NCBI GenBank assembly: GCA_963663615.1
Contig: OY760517.1
Location: 558,001-622,000 of the forward strand
Reading direction: 5' to 3'
Source: G963663615 sp963663615
GTDB lineage: Bacteria > Bacteroidota > Ignavibacteria > Ignavibacteriales > Melioribacteraceae
DNA length: 64,000 bases
Shown here: in pieces, positions 27,049-35,978 of the stretch
Layout: every line of letters begins with the position of its first letter
Numbering within the stretch: the stretch's first letter is position 1
The notes under the pieces: model-generated
The model's input: only the letters and a program-made list of their open reading frames with translations
What the model was told of the DNA's origin: nothing
Databases searched by the model: none
Position numbers and translations under genes: made by a program

Positions 27049-27861
27049 ATGGATTTACAATATTACCTTGAAAAAGGTACCAAACTATTTGAAACTTATG
27101 CACCGGATGTAGCTTATGCATTGGTTGTATTGGTAATTGGACTTTGGGTTGCGGGTGTTATCCGGAATCGCGTGGTAAAGGGTTTAGAAAAGAGTAGTGT
27201 TGATAAAACATTGCAAACTTTTTTGGGCAGTTTCCTTGGTATTTTACTCAAGCTGCTTGTTGTGCTTAGTGTTATCCGGATGGTGGGTATTAACGTTATA
27301 TCGTTTGTTGCCGTTCTTTCGGCTGCTACATTCGCTATTGGCTTGGCTTTGCAGGGCAGTCTTTCCAACTTTGCTGGTGGAGTAATGATACTTATGTTCA
27401 AACCATTCAAGGTTGGCGATTTTATAGATGCTGCCGGTTATATGGGTACTGTTAACGAAATTCAGATATTTAATACTATCCTTAAAACACCGGATAACAA
27501 AACAGTCATTATACCAAATAGTGTGCTTTCTGGCAACAGTCTGGTTAACTTTTCGACCGAAGCTACCCGCCGTGTTGATATGAGCTTTGGTATTGGATAT
27601 GATGACGATATAAAAGCGGCAAAGGAATTGTTGGCTAAAATCATTAAGGAAGATGACCGAATATTGAAAGAACCGGAACCAGCAATACTTGTTGCAGAAC
27701 TGGCTGATAGCTCGGTTAATTTTGCGGTGCGTGTTTGGTGTAATTCTTCGGATTATTGGGGAATATTCTTCGATATGCAGGAAAAAGTTAAACTTGAATT
27801 TGATAAAGCTGATATTAACATTCCTTATCCACAGCAGGATGTACATATTATCAATAAATAA
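27049..27861 (+). CDS. mscS: Small-conductance mechanosensitive channel (MscS)
   Basis: A 270-residue MscS of the short E. coli type: three transmembrane helices (about 20-40, 62-82, 90-115), the pore-lining TM3 with FAIGLALQGSLSNFAGGVMI, then the beta domain with FKVGDFIDAAGYMGTVNEI and TPDNKTVIIPNS. It opens under membrane tension to release solutes during osmotic downshock. It may be cotranscribed with the S46 peptidase gene. A weak hairpin follows. Confidence 0.95.
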   Translation: MDLQYYLEKGTKLFETYAPDVAYALVVLVIGLWVAGVIRNRVVKGLEKSSVDKTLQTFLGSFLGILLKLLVVLSVIRMVGINVISFVAVLSAATFAIGLALQGSLSNFAGGVMILMFKPFKVGDFIDAAGYMGTVNEIQIFNTILKTPDNKTVIIPNSVLSGNSLVNFSTEATRRVDMSFGIGYDDDIKAAKELLAKIIKEDDRILKEPEPAILVAELADSSVNFAVRVWCNSSDYWGIFFDMQEKVKLEFDKADINIPYPQQDVHIINK

Positions 27862-27881
27862 CTATTTATATTCCTATTCGT

Positions 27882-27912
27882 AAACCTTCTAGTTTATTAA
27901 ATTGGAAGGTTT
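27882..27912 (+). terminator. Weak hairpin after mscS
   Basis: AAACCTTC (27882-27889) pairs with GAAGGTTT (27905-27912); only CTTTTAAA follows, so termination may be partial. Confidence 0.5.
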
Positions 27913-27931
27913 CTTTTAAACGGAGCTTTCA

Positions 27932-28348
27932 ATGGTAAACTATATTTTGGGTGCAATAATAGTTCTGGTTTTAATTAGTGTTGTACTGGTTGCTTATTCA
28001 ATTAAGGCGAACAAATCCAAACCTGCTCGTGGTTATTTTGGTGAAAAGGGAAAGAAGCTGGGTAAGGGAGAGTATATTGCACTTGGTGTTGCAATGGGTA
28101 TAAGTATTGGTGCCGGATTGGGAATAGCTATTGGTGTTATTATGGATAACATAGCTATAGGTGTTGCAATGGGACCTGGTATTGGTGTCTCGGTGGGGGT
28201 TTCCATAGGGGCTGCCCTTGAAAACAAGTACAATGGTGGCGAAGCTATTAAAAATAAACCTTCCTCCAAAGCTACCAAAGTTATGCTTGCTTTGTTGTTT
28301 ACCGGATTAGTTATTGCTGCTTTGGTTTTTATGTTGGTTGTGGATTAA
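27932..28348 (+). CDS. Small glycine-rich membrane protein
   Basis: A 138-residue protein of unknown function. Hydrophobic helices lie at about 3-22 and 115-136. The middle (about 50-90) is an unusual run of Gly alternating with Ile, Val, Ala and Met (for example GISIGAGLGIAIGVIMDN), like the glycine zippers of pore- or coat-forming proteins. A short charged segment KGKKLGKGEY precedes it. CGGAG lies before the ATG. The methyltransferase gene starts four bases after its stop, which suggests cotranscription. Confidence 0.7.
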   Translation: MVNYILGAIIVLVLISVVLVAYSIKANKSKPARGYFGEKGKKLGKGEYIALGVAMGISIGAGLGIAIGVIMDNIAIGVAMGPGIGVSVGVSIGAALENKYNGGEAIKNKPSSKATKVMLALLFTGLVIAALVFMLVVD

Positions 28349-28352
28349 TAAT

Positions 28353-28988
28353 ATGAGTAAAAATCCGTGGTTAAATATTCCGCTTAATGAATACGAAACT
28401 CACATGGCATCAGACAAAGTTAAGCAAACGCAGATGATAAATGATGTATTTGCTGCCAGACTTACCAAATATAATCCACAGGATATTTTTGTTGCGGGGT
28501 GTACATCCGGCAACGGATTTGAATATATTAACTGGGGTTTAGTTAATAGTGTTACTGCAAACGATATAAACCCTGAATTCCTGAATGTTATACCAAAGAG
28601 ATATGAAATTCCTTCCGATAAACTTAACTTGTTACCTGGTAATATTGAGCAAGTTGCACTACCAGCTAAAAAATATGATTTTGTTTTTGCTGCACTTTTA
28701 TTTGAGTATATTGATGTTATGCATGTATTACAAAAACTAAGGGGCTCCATGACACAGGACGGAGTTTTAGTTGCCCTTGTTCAACAACCACACGAAAGTA
28801 TGTCTGCGGTAAGTACAACTCCATACACCAGCTTAATGGCACTTTCCGGTATAATGAAACTGTATAACAAGGATGATTTTATAAAACTGACTATCTCTGC
28901 AGGATTTGTAAAAACCGGTGAAGAGTATATTGTACTTGATTCGGGTAAAAAGTTTTATATTGGTGAGTTTGGAAAGGGAATAGAATAA
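28353..28988 (+). CDS. Class I SAM-dependent methyltransferase
   Basis: A 211-residue predicted methyltransferase. The SAM-binding motif I is FVAGCTSGNGFEYI, the acidic end of strand beta2 is TANDINPEFL and motif IV is YDFVFAALLFEYIDV. I choose ATG 28353 (MSKNPWLN), four bases after the preceding stop, since the longer frame from 28314 would reach far into that gene. The substrate is unknown. It converges with ccmB; 17 bases separate the two ends. Confidence 0.8.
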   Translation: MSKNPWLNIPLNEYETHMASDKVKQTQMINDVFAARLTKYNPQDIFVAGCTSGNGFEYINWGLVNSVTANDINPEFLNVIPKRYEIPSDKLNLLPGNIEQVALPAKKYDFVFAALLFEYIDVMHVLQKLRGSMTQDGVLVALVQQPHESMSAVSTTPYTSLMALSGIMKLYNKDDFIKLTISAGFVKTGEEYIVLDSGKKFYIGEFGKGIE

Positions 28989-29005
28989 CCCTGTTATCTA
29001 ACTTC

Positions 29006-29665
29006 TCATTCTTTCCAAATAAAATCGAAGAGCATGTAAGCGGCGGTAAGCATAATAACATCATACGAGAAAAGCACAGATAGCTCAACCCACGAATCAG
29101 CAATTGTTTCCCCCTCAATACTAAATTTTGTTAATTCAAGCAGGGTTAAAATAAGTGGTAATAAAATGGGGAACGACAATACAGGATACAACGTACCCTT
29201 GGTATTAGCTTTTGAGATTATTGCCGCAATTATTGTTGATGATACGGCAATACCAATATTACCCAGTACAAATGCAAAGAAAAACAATGTTCCGGTACGT
29301 ATTGCAAACGATTCGAATAAAATAAAAAATAGTAGAGTAATAGCCGAATTCATTAAAAATACAAGGAGCAAATTAAATATAAGTTTGCCTGTAAAAACAT
29401 TTGCAGGGGCAGTAATTAGCTGAAGCGTTAAGGTGGTTCCTCGCTCTTCCTCGGAAACAAACGCTCTTGATAAACCCGACATTGCTGAGAAAAATATAAC
29501 TACCCATAGTAAACCACCGGTTAATATTTCGGATATCTTTTCCTGACCAATTGAAAATAAAATTACACTAATGGTAACAAGTATAAACATTGCCAGGGCA
29601 TTTATTGCGTAACGGGTTCGCAGCTCGGATTGCCAGTCTTTTTTGAAAATGGCTATTGCTTTCAT
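29006..29665 (-). CDS. ccmB: CcmB-type heme exporter permease
   Basis: A 219-residue inner-membrane subunit with six hydrophobic segments. FKKDWQSELRTRYAINALAM at the N-terminus and GLSRAFVSEEERGTTLTLQL are typical of CcmB of the system I cytochrome c maturation ABC transporter. Its start overlaps the ccmA stop by four bases. The other ccm genes (ccmC, E, F, H) are not in the window, so a role in heme-chaperone release is by family only. Confidence 0.87.
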   Translation of the reverse strand: MKAIAIFKKDWQSELRTRYAINALAMFILVTISVILFSIGQEKISEILTGGLLWVVIFFSAMSGLSRAFVSEEERGTTLTLQLITAPANVFTGKLIFNLLLVFLMNSAITLLFFILFESFAIRTGTLFFFAFVLGNIGIAVSSTIIAAIISKANTKGTLYPVLSFPILLPLILTLLELTKFSIEGETIADSWVELSVLFSYDVIMLTAAYMLFDFIWKE

Positions 29666-30300
29666 TGTTTATCCTTGTAGTCTTCAACATTTAGTATATT
29701 GCTGCAAAGATTGAGATCAGTATCTTCATTACTGGCAACAAGTATTAAGCGTTCCTTGCCAAGCTCGTTAATAAGTTTGTAAACTTCATCTTTCCCCTTG
29801 TTATCGAGGTTTGAGGTTGGCTCGTCCAGCAACAATACCTCAGGTTTATGTTGTAGTGCAAAAATGTATTTAACACGTTGCAACATACCGGAGGAATAAG
29901 TTTTAAGGTAATCGTTTTTACGTTTCGAAAGTCCGAATACTTCAAACAGGGTATCGGTATAGTCAAAATCGGGACCCAGACCGCGAACCTTAAAAAAGAA
30001 ACTGATGTTTTCCTGTGCGGTGAACTCATTATAAAGAGTAAGGTAGGGAGCAACAAAACCAATATGATTGGAAAGAGCATCATGCTTTATTGAGTTGCTT
30101 CCCGATTTGTGAATTACTTTACCCCTAACTGGTGATACAAGTCCAAGAATAATTCTTGAAAGTGTAGATTTGCCACTGCCATTATGTCCGGAAATACCGT
30201 AAGTATTGCCATTATAAAATTTATAGTTGATATTATTAAATATCAGTCTTCTGCCAAAAATTTGCGTAACGCTATTTAATTCAACTGAATAATTAGTCAT
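29662..30300 (-). CDS. ccmA: ABC transporter ATPase, CcmA-like
   Basis: A 212-residue ATPase with Walker A GHNGSGKSTL, ABC signature YSSGMLQRVK, Walker B VLLLDEPTSNLD and a closing His-to-Asn switch (VASNEDTD). Short length and the downstream ccmB identify it as CcmA-like. The Asn at the switch position in place of the usual His is notable and could lower ATPase activity. It overlaps the upstream metalloprotease gene by eight bases. Confidence 0.85.
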   Translation of the reverse strand: MTNYSVELNSVTQIFGRRLIFNNINYKFYNGNTYGISGHNGSGKSTLSRIILGLVSPVRGKVIHKSGSNSIKHDALSNHIGFVAPYLTLYNEFTAQENISFFFKVRGLGPDFDYTDTLFEVFGLSKRKNDYLKTYSSGMLQRVKYIFALQHKPEVLLLDEPTSNLDNKGKDEVYKLINELGKERLILVASNEDTDLNLCSNILNVEDYKDKQ

Positions 30301-31939
30301 TAATGATAGCCAATTTACCTTTCTTTATATCATCACCAACTTTGGTAACATACAAATATACTCCACTTGGCAGTTTATTGCCATCAGAATCTCTCCCATT
30401 CCATCTAACAATTTTCCTTGTACTAAGAACATTTTGATCAGTACGTCTAAATTCTTTAATTTCAAGTTTGTCATCAAAAACCAGCTCCATGGAGGTATTG
30501 AAAATATAAAGGTCTGCATTTAATTGATTTGAAGATGGGACAGGTATGCTAATAAGATACAGGGATGAATATTTATATGGCTGAGGGAATACAACTTCCT
30601 CTTCAATTTGTACGATTGGCTTGGGTGAACTAAATTCACCAATAATTGCAGCATTATCTGATTCAATAAGTGAATAGTACCCATTACCAAGGTCTGTACT
30701 TTTGGTTTCATAATGATCCAGGGCACTAAAAGTAACACTGGTTATGGCATCTGTATTGTGTATCCCGTTATAAATATCGTTATTGGTAAGAGCTGTTGGG
30801 AATGGTTCGGTTATATCGGGGAAATTAAAATTTATATATACAGTTGAAACAGGTCTTGAATTGATACTTATGCTGGCTCTGTTTCCAATAAAATTAATAT
30901 TACTCATTATCTTCATATCGGGGTAGTACTCTGCCTCCTCAAAATATTCGCCTGGTATTGCCCTCGAACCGCAATAATAGCACCACTCGGCAAACTTTGT
31001 ATATTCGGTTTTAAATGTTGAGTTTCCTTCAATATCAATTGCACGTTCAATTGCCTCCATAGCTCTCATTCCGTTACCCATGTATTCCCAAATACTTTTT
31101 ATAATATCGTAACCAAATCTTTCTTTCAGGAATATATTCCATAAGGGCAAATCATAACCTTCATGTAATGTCATTGGAATATGAGAATTATTAAAATAGT
31201 AATCCAGGTAATCGTAATAATCATTAACATCATCAAATACAAATTCTTCCATTGAAACGGCAGTTAACTCATAGAAAAATTTATCTTTGGAATAGTTATT
31301 CACATAGTTACCTATTTGTATCCCATGATGATACTCATGTGCAACAGTAACTCTTGCTGCATTAATACCTTTTGTGTAATAATTACTAAAATCGTTATCA
31401 ATAACAGAAAAAGTTGTCCATTTGTTGTTTTCTAATTTAGTTTCAGTGGTAGTATAACCATATTCACCTGAACCAAGAGCGATGATGTAAAAATCGAACT
31501 CATCACCTCCACCTTCTCCATTATCTGATGGAGGCTCAGGATAGCCCAAAATATTTACTTCAAAATTATATACAGAATCACACGCAGCGAGTAATTCATC
31601 AATATCATAACCTGGAAAATTTATGCTCCCTTCGTCAATATCATAATGTACTCTTATTTTACCGGATGGGGAAAGTTTGCTTGCTGCAAGAAAAGGACGG
31701 GCGTTGAGAGTATTAAATATTTTTAATTGTTCGTTTGATAGCAGGTGTCTGTATTCGCTAAGTGCCATCATAACCCCTGTACCACATTTACTTTTATGCT
31801 TAATTTCAGAAGGTTTATCGGTTACCTCGGTTGCAGACACTACTCCTCTAATTCTAAGTAACTCATTGAATAACGAATCGATATTTTGCGAAAAAATATG
31901 ACTGGTAAATACAAGTAGGAATAAAAATTTAATTCTCAT
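30293..31939 (-). CDS. Secreted zinc metalloprotease (HEYHH type)
   Basis: A 548-residue protein with a signal peptide (SHIFSQ). The zinc motif TVAHEYHHGIQ places HExxH at H201-H205, with a Glu-rich downstream helix (ELTAVSMEEFVFDDV) that may give the third ligand. This pattern resembles the MXAN_6640-type putative metalloproteases. The C-terminal part is beta-sandwich and ends in a FlgD-like stretch with VRWNGRDSDGNKLPSGVYLY, but lacks the NYPNPFNP start of a full T9SS tag. It overlaps both neighbours, by eight and eleven bases. Confidence 0.78.
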   Translation of the reverse strand: MRIKFLFLLVFTSHIFSQNIDSLFNELLRIRGVVSATEVTDKPSEIKHKSKCGTGVMMALSEYRHLLSNEQLKIFNTLNARPFLAASKLSPSGKIRVHYDIDEGSINFPGYDIDELLAACDSVYNFEVNILGYPEPPSDNGEGGGDEFDFYIIALGSGEYGYTTTETKLENNKWTTFSVIDNDFSNYYTKGINAARVTVAHEYHHGIQIGNYVNNYSKDKFFYELTAVSMEEFVFDDVNDYYDYLDYYFNNSHIPMTLHEGYDLPLWNIFLKERFGYDIIKSIWEYMGNGMRAMEAIERAIDIEGNSTFKTEYTKFAEWCYYCGSRAIPGEYFEEAEYYPDMKIMSNINFIGNRASISINSRPVSTVYINFNFPDITEPFPTALTNNDIYNGIHNTDAITSVTFSALDHYETKSTDLGNGYYSLIESDNAAIIGEFSSPKPIVQIEEEVVFPQPYKYSSLYLISIPVPSSNQLNADLYIFNTSMELVFDDKLEIKEFRRTDQNVLSTRKIVRWNGRDSDGNKLPSGVYLYVTKVGDDIKKGKLAIIND

Positions 31940-34022
31940 TAAGCACCATCGTTTTTATTGTATTTTCAGATTTGTAAACTATATGCCAATTTTTGTTTAT
32001 CCATACCGCAAAATAGTCATTGAAAGGTTCGGTTTCAATTCCTTTAAAATACTCTCTTTTTTTTATGAGATTATTTATTGATAAATTATAAAGTCTGGTG
32101 TAATTATGCATAAGGTGTAGGGAGTTTTTTTGCGAGAAAGTTGAATAAGTTTGAATATCCATTAGTTCGAGTAAAGTGGTCAGCTCGGGATTATAATATT
32201 TTACGGTTTTAACAGTTTCATTGGAGTGGATATAGATAATGCTATCCTTTCCCTCAGCAAATGTAAAAGTGAAAAACTCTCCATTTAACTTTCCCGAAAA
32301 GCTTTTTTTCAACGAATATAAACTAAATTCTTTTTCGTCAACAATTCTCTTTTTGCTTTCTTTGGTAGCTATATCATAACTGTTAGCAATTAAAGTGCTA
32401 TCCCCGGTACTATAATACAATATATCGAAGCCGGAAATAAAATTCTGTTTTGCAGAGAGAACGTTGTCATCAATAAACGCTAAATTATGAACCGGCTCAC
32501 CCGTTAAGTTAAATGATTCGAAAAAGAGGCTATCATTTCGCATGGTTGTAAAAAACGCATATTGTTTATCCTCATAAATATTTCTGAAGATTGAGCCGCC
32601 AACAATTGAAAAATTTGTGTTGAGTAGATTGGTTTCATTGTTATAATTATCAGTGGTTGAGTTTTGTAATCCAACCAGACCCGCATCAGTTGTTCCGGGT
32701 GTGTAGAGCAGAACATATATTGAGTTATCAAACTCGTCAATACAAAGATTGTTGAAATTGTATGGAATGCTGGCGGAGTATATATTTTCAGCTATCCTGT
32801 TATTACTGTTTTTTAGTAAGGTTAATGAATAATTTGCAGAATCAATATATGCCAGATATGTGTTCTGGGGTGATTTTTGTACAATTTCGGGAAGATATAC
32901 ATTATCGTTTATAGTAATATTGAGGTTTTCGATATTGTTTACCTTTGCAATTTTATATATTGAACTATCATCCTTTGCAATCAGGCTTTTATTTTTTTTG
33001 TTGCCTATAATACCAACATCGGTAATGTAGGTATCGGTGTATTTTACGCGGTTAAACTGATTACTCTCGGTGGCATAATAAATACCGGTGGTATTAAGCG
33101 AACTACTGGAGGCTATGTAATCAGTATTCCCATCGTAGTTAATATCTGTAAAGAGCAAAGCTTTGTCGTTTTCGTTTTTGGAGAAATATATTTCTTTGGA
33201 AAAAGAATAAACAGAATCGCCCATCATAACCGAAACATTTTTTTCGTTAGCCAGGATAATATCCTTAAAACCATCGTTGTTATAATCAGCGATAAATAAT
33301 TTTTCGGGAAGGGTATTTATAACAATGTTTCGCTCTTCGCTAAATCCATTATTCTGATCATTGTAAAGAAATGCCAAGGTAGAGTTTTGTATATCCACAG
33401 CAATAATATCGTCCAGTCCATCCTGATCAAAATCGAAAAAAACGGCATCGGAAAATATTCTTCGTTCAAATAACTTTTTTGAAACAAGTTTATAACCATC
33501 TTCTTCAACCAGTTCAAGTCCGCGGAAATTTATACCCGATACAACAACATCGCGGTTACCATTGTTGTTGGTATTGCCCACTGATATATTTTCGGGATAC
33601 GAATCGAAACTTATTTGTTTTAGCAGGTGAGGGTTACCATATTGAGTAAAAGTAATAATACCACCAATTCTTTTGGTGCGAGAAATAAAAAAGTGGCGAG
33701 TAGCTTTCTTTTTCCTATCGAGTTTTTCAACTTTGGTAACAGGGTAAAAGAAGAATTTTGTACTTACATCGGAGAGCTGATTATTTTCGAGAGTTAAATG
33801 TGTAGCAAGATTTTTTGATTCGCTCCCGTAAAGTAAAACGTCCTCAATCCCATCCTGATTAAGATCTGATATGTAAACTGAAGGGAAGTTTTCCGCGGAT
33901 GGGTATTTTTCAGAATTATAAAAGCCTTTTATATTAACCTGAGCAATAACCGAAAAATTTATAGCACTAAATAGCAGACCTATTATTAAGCCTCTGCTTC
34001 CTTCTGGTATCGGCATCCTCAT
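31929..34022 (-). CDS. Secreted FG-GAP/VCBS-repeat protein
   Basis: A protein of about 697 residues with a signal peptide (GLIIGLLFSAINFSVIAQ) and several Ca-binding FG-GAP/VCBS-like repeats in its first half: SDLNQDGIEDVLLYG, FDFDQDGLDDIIAV, ADYNNDGFKDIILA, TDINYDGNTDYIAS. This implies a seven-bladed propeller. The second half is not recognised. I prefer ATG 34022 (MRMPIPEG) over 34082, which would add 20 basic residues before the signal. Either way the start lies inside the thioesterase gene. Confidence 0.75.
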   Translation of the reverse strand: MRMPIPEGSRGLIIGLLFSAINFSVIAQVNIKGFYNSEKYPSAENFPSVYISDLNQDGIEDVLLYGSESKNLATHLTLENNQLSDVSTKFFFYPVTKVEKLDRKKKATRHFFISRTKRIGGIITFTQYGNPHLLKQISFDSYPENISVGNTNNNGNRDVVVSGINFRGLELVEEDGYKLVSKKLFERRIFSDAVFFDFDQDGLDDIIAVDIQNSTLAFLYNDQNNGFSEERNIVINTLPEKLFIADYNNDGFKDIILANEKNVSVMMGDSVYSFSKEIYFSKNENDKALLFTDINYDGNTDYIASSSSLNTTGIYYATESNQFNRVKYTDTYITDVGIIGNKKNKSLIAKDDSSIYKIAKVNNIENLNITINDNVYLPEIVQKSPQNTYLAYIDSANYSLTLLKNSNNRIAENIYSASIPYNFNNLCIDEFDNSIYVLLYTPGTTDAGLVGLQNSTTDNYNNETNLLNTNFSIVGGSIFRNIYEDKQYAFFTTMRNDSLFFESFNLTGEPVHNLAFIDDNVLSAKQNFISGFDILYYSTGDSTLIANSYDIATKESKKRIVDEKEFSLYSLKKSFSGKLNGEFFTFTFAEGKDSIIYIHSNETVKTVKYYNPELTTLLELMDIQTYSTFSQKNSLHLMHNYTRLYNLSINNLIKKREYFKGIETEPFNDYFAVWINKNWHIVYKSENTIKTMVLNEN

Positions 34023-34449
34023 ATAATTTTTTTTCTTCCCCGGTTTCAGGAATAATCTTTTCAGTTTTAACAGGCTTTCCATTTTTATCTACATTCACAA
34101 AGGTTAAAAAAGCCGAATTACTATGAATTTTTGTTCCGTCTGTAAAACACTCAGCAAATACTTCAACACCAACTTCCATGGATGAGCTAAAGACACGATT
34201 AACCTTGGCAGTTAAAGTTACAACATTCCCAAGCTTAATAGGTTGATGGAAATCAATTTTATCAACCGAAGCGGTAACGCAAACGCTGCCGGCATGCTTA
34301 GCAGCAGAAATTGCAGCACAAATATCAATCCAGTGCATTAACTGTCCGCCAAGTAAATTACCAAGCTGGTTAGTATGGTTGGGTAAAACCAGCTCGGTCA
34401 TAACAACTTTTGAGTTTTCAACTGTTTTTATGTTAGTACTTTCACTCAT
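33967..34449 (-). CDS. Acyl-CoA thioesterase (hotdog fold)
   Basis: A 160-residue acyl-CoA hydrolase of the YciA/BACH type. The hotdog motif NQLGNLLGGQLMHWIDICAA, with the Asp and following His-rich segment, and FHQPIKLGNVVTLTAKV are characteristic. It cleaves fatty acyl-CoA in the cytoplasm. The gene follows bamD after five bases and its 3' end overlaps the FG-GAP gene by 56 bases, an unusually long overlap. Confidence 0.9.
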   Translation of the reverse strand: MSESTNIKTVENSKVVMTELVLPNHTNQLGNLLGGQLMHWIDICAAISAAKHAGSVCVTASVDKIDFHQPIKLGNVVTLTAKVNRVFSSSMEVGVEVFAECFTDGTKIHSNSAFLTFVNVDKNGKPVKTEKIIPETGEEKKLYEDADTRRKQRLNNRSAI

Positions 34450-34454
34450 CAGGT

Positions 34455-35207
34455 TTAGTCTTTTGCAAACTCAGCTTCAAGTCTTGCAACCTCCATAGCA
34501 TCCTGTGCATCGGGGTAACGACTCAAGAAACTTCTAATACTTTTTAGAGCTTCGTCTTTTCTTTCTTTTTCAATAAGCAAGTTTATCTTTTTATAAAGAG
34601 CTTTTGGTGCATATTCAGTATCGTGATAAGTATTAACAACCAAGGTGTAATACTTTAACGCTGCCTTGGTATAATCCATTTTTTCATAAATCACAGCATT
34701 GTTATACTCTTTTTTTGCAAGCTTAAGATTCATTCCATGTATCTTTTTCTCGGCATCCTCAACTTTTGGATGAACCGGGAAGAAGTCAATAAACGCCTGG
34801 AATTCATCAATCGATTTTTTTGTATATGTTTGGTCAAGCTGGTAATCAGGTGAAAGATTGTAATATGATTCAGCTAACATATACTGTGCATCGGGTACAA
34901 ACTGACTTGCAGGAATATCTCTTATTAACTTGCTGAATTCGTAGGCTGCTAATAAAAACTCTTCACGTTTATAATAAGTAAAAGCAAGAAAATACTGGGC
35001 ATCGTCGTTAACTGCACTACCAGGGTACTGTAAAATTATATTCTGGAATTCTGCAAGACATTTTTCATAATCTTCTTCATTAAAAAGTTCCTGAGCATAT
35101 TTAAGGTGCTCATCCGAACTTAATAATGCCGTATCAACGCTTCTTGAACAACCTGTAAAAACAATCAATCCAAGTAACAATAATAAAACACTGCGGTAAA
35201 TATTCAT
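34455..35207 (-). CDS. bamD: Outer membrane assembly lipoprotein BamD
   Basis: A 250-residue lipoprotein of the BAM complex that inserts beta-barrel proteins in the outer membrane. The lipobox is VFTGC (Cys20). Five TPR-like repeats follow, with the BamD pattern YAQELFNEEDYEKCLAEFQN, PGSAVNDDAQYFLAFTYY and PDAQYMLAESYYNL. It is the first gene of the tight minus-strand chain that ends in ccmB. Confidence 0.95.
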   Translation of the reverse strand: MNIYRSVLLLLLGLIVFTGCSRSVDTALLSSDEHLKYAQELFNEEDYEKCLAEFQNIILQYPGSAVNDDAQYFLAFTYYKREEFLLAAYEFSKLIRDIPASQFVPDAQYMLAESYYNLSPDYQLDQTYTKKSIDEFQAFIDFFPVHPKVEDAEKKIHGMNLKLAKKEYNNAVIYEKMDYTKAALKYYTLVVNTYHDTEYAPKALYKKINLLIEKERKDEALKSIRSFLSRYPDAQDAMEVARLEAEFAKD

Positions 35208-35270
35208 GATAGCTAGATTTCTCCGGGTTTATTACTTCAAAAAATTCAATTTCCTAAGATAGTAAATTGT

Positions 35271-35861
35271 TTACTTACTTCTAACATTAAAAAACATATA
35301 TACGGTAATAACAGTTGCTGTTACAGCCACAACAGGCTCAATCAGGCTGCTGAACACCGGTTCCCCGGGTGTGTTGCCTTTTGGAAAAGGATATGAGTTT
35401 TGTTCAGCTTCTTCAATATAGTCAAGTTTTATTGTATCGGTAATTTCATCTGTAAAGCTTTTGGCTGCAATAACCTCAAGTTTGTTCCTGAGCAACCATG
35501 TTGAGTTGAGTGAGCAACTCCTTTCGGTTTCGTATGCCGACCAGAACGATTTCCTGAATGCTTCACCATACTTTACGGTAATATTTTCTAACGTATAACT
35601 TATATTCCAATGAGTATCGGAAGTTCCAACAAAAATGGTTTTGCCGTTATTTTGAAATGATTTAAGCACTCTTGAGTGAACAGCTCTAAGTTCGGATGAC
35701 GACTCAACACTAATATAAATTGTATCTACGGCAGATGGTAAATTCTTTAATATAGTATTTGTCGATTTTTCAATAATATCACTAAATAATTTACTATTAA
35801 CCGGAGCTTGAGCAAATAATACCTCAAATAGTACAATGGTAAAAAATAGTGCTTTCTTCAT
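35271..35861 (-). CDS. Exported protein of unknown function
   Basis: A 196-residue protein with a signal peptide (LFEVLFAQ) and a hydrophobic stretch near the C-terminus (about residues 168-190, EPVVAVTATVITVYMFF) that may anchor it. The middle contains DTIYISVESSSELRAVHSRVLK, with no recognised family. It lies between htpX and bamD on the same strand, 63 bases before bamD, so it could be in one operon with the latter. Confidence 0.65.
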   Translation of the reverse strand: MKKALFFTIVLFEVLFAQAPVNSKLFSDIIEKSTNTILKNLPSAVDTIYISVESSSELRAVHSRVLKSFQNNGKTIFVGTSDTHWNISYTLENITVKYGEAFRKSFWSAYETERSCSLNSTWLLRNKLEVIAAKSFTDEITDTIKLDYIEEAEQNSYPFPKGNTPGEPVFSSLIEPVVAVTATVITVYMFFNVRSK

Positions 35862-35943
35862 ACAGATTCCGTATTGTAATTATCTGTAATATAATAAATG
35901 AGAAGGATAAAATGAATTGGTCATAAAAATTTGTACCATTAAT

Positions 35944-35973
35944 AAAAAAACCCGAAAGTTTTGCTTTCGGGTT
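35944..35973 (-). terminator. Rho-independent terminator after htpX
   Basis: On the minus strand AACCCGAAAG is followed by a five-base loop and CTTTCGGGTT (positions 35973-35949), then a run of T (35950-35944). It lies six bases beyond the htpX stop. Confidence 0.93.
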
Positions 35974-35978
35974 AAAAA

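Noticed and set aside
27244..27846. 200-codon minus-strand ORF opposite mscS
   Set aside because: Shadow of a conserved gene; Lys/Asn/Ile-rich with no domain.
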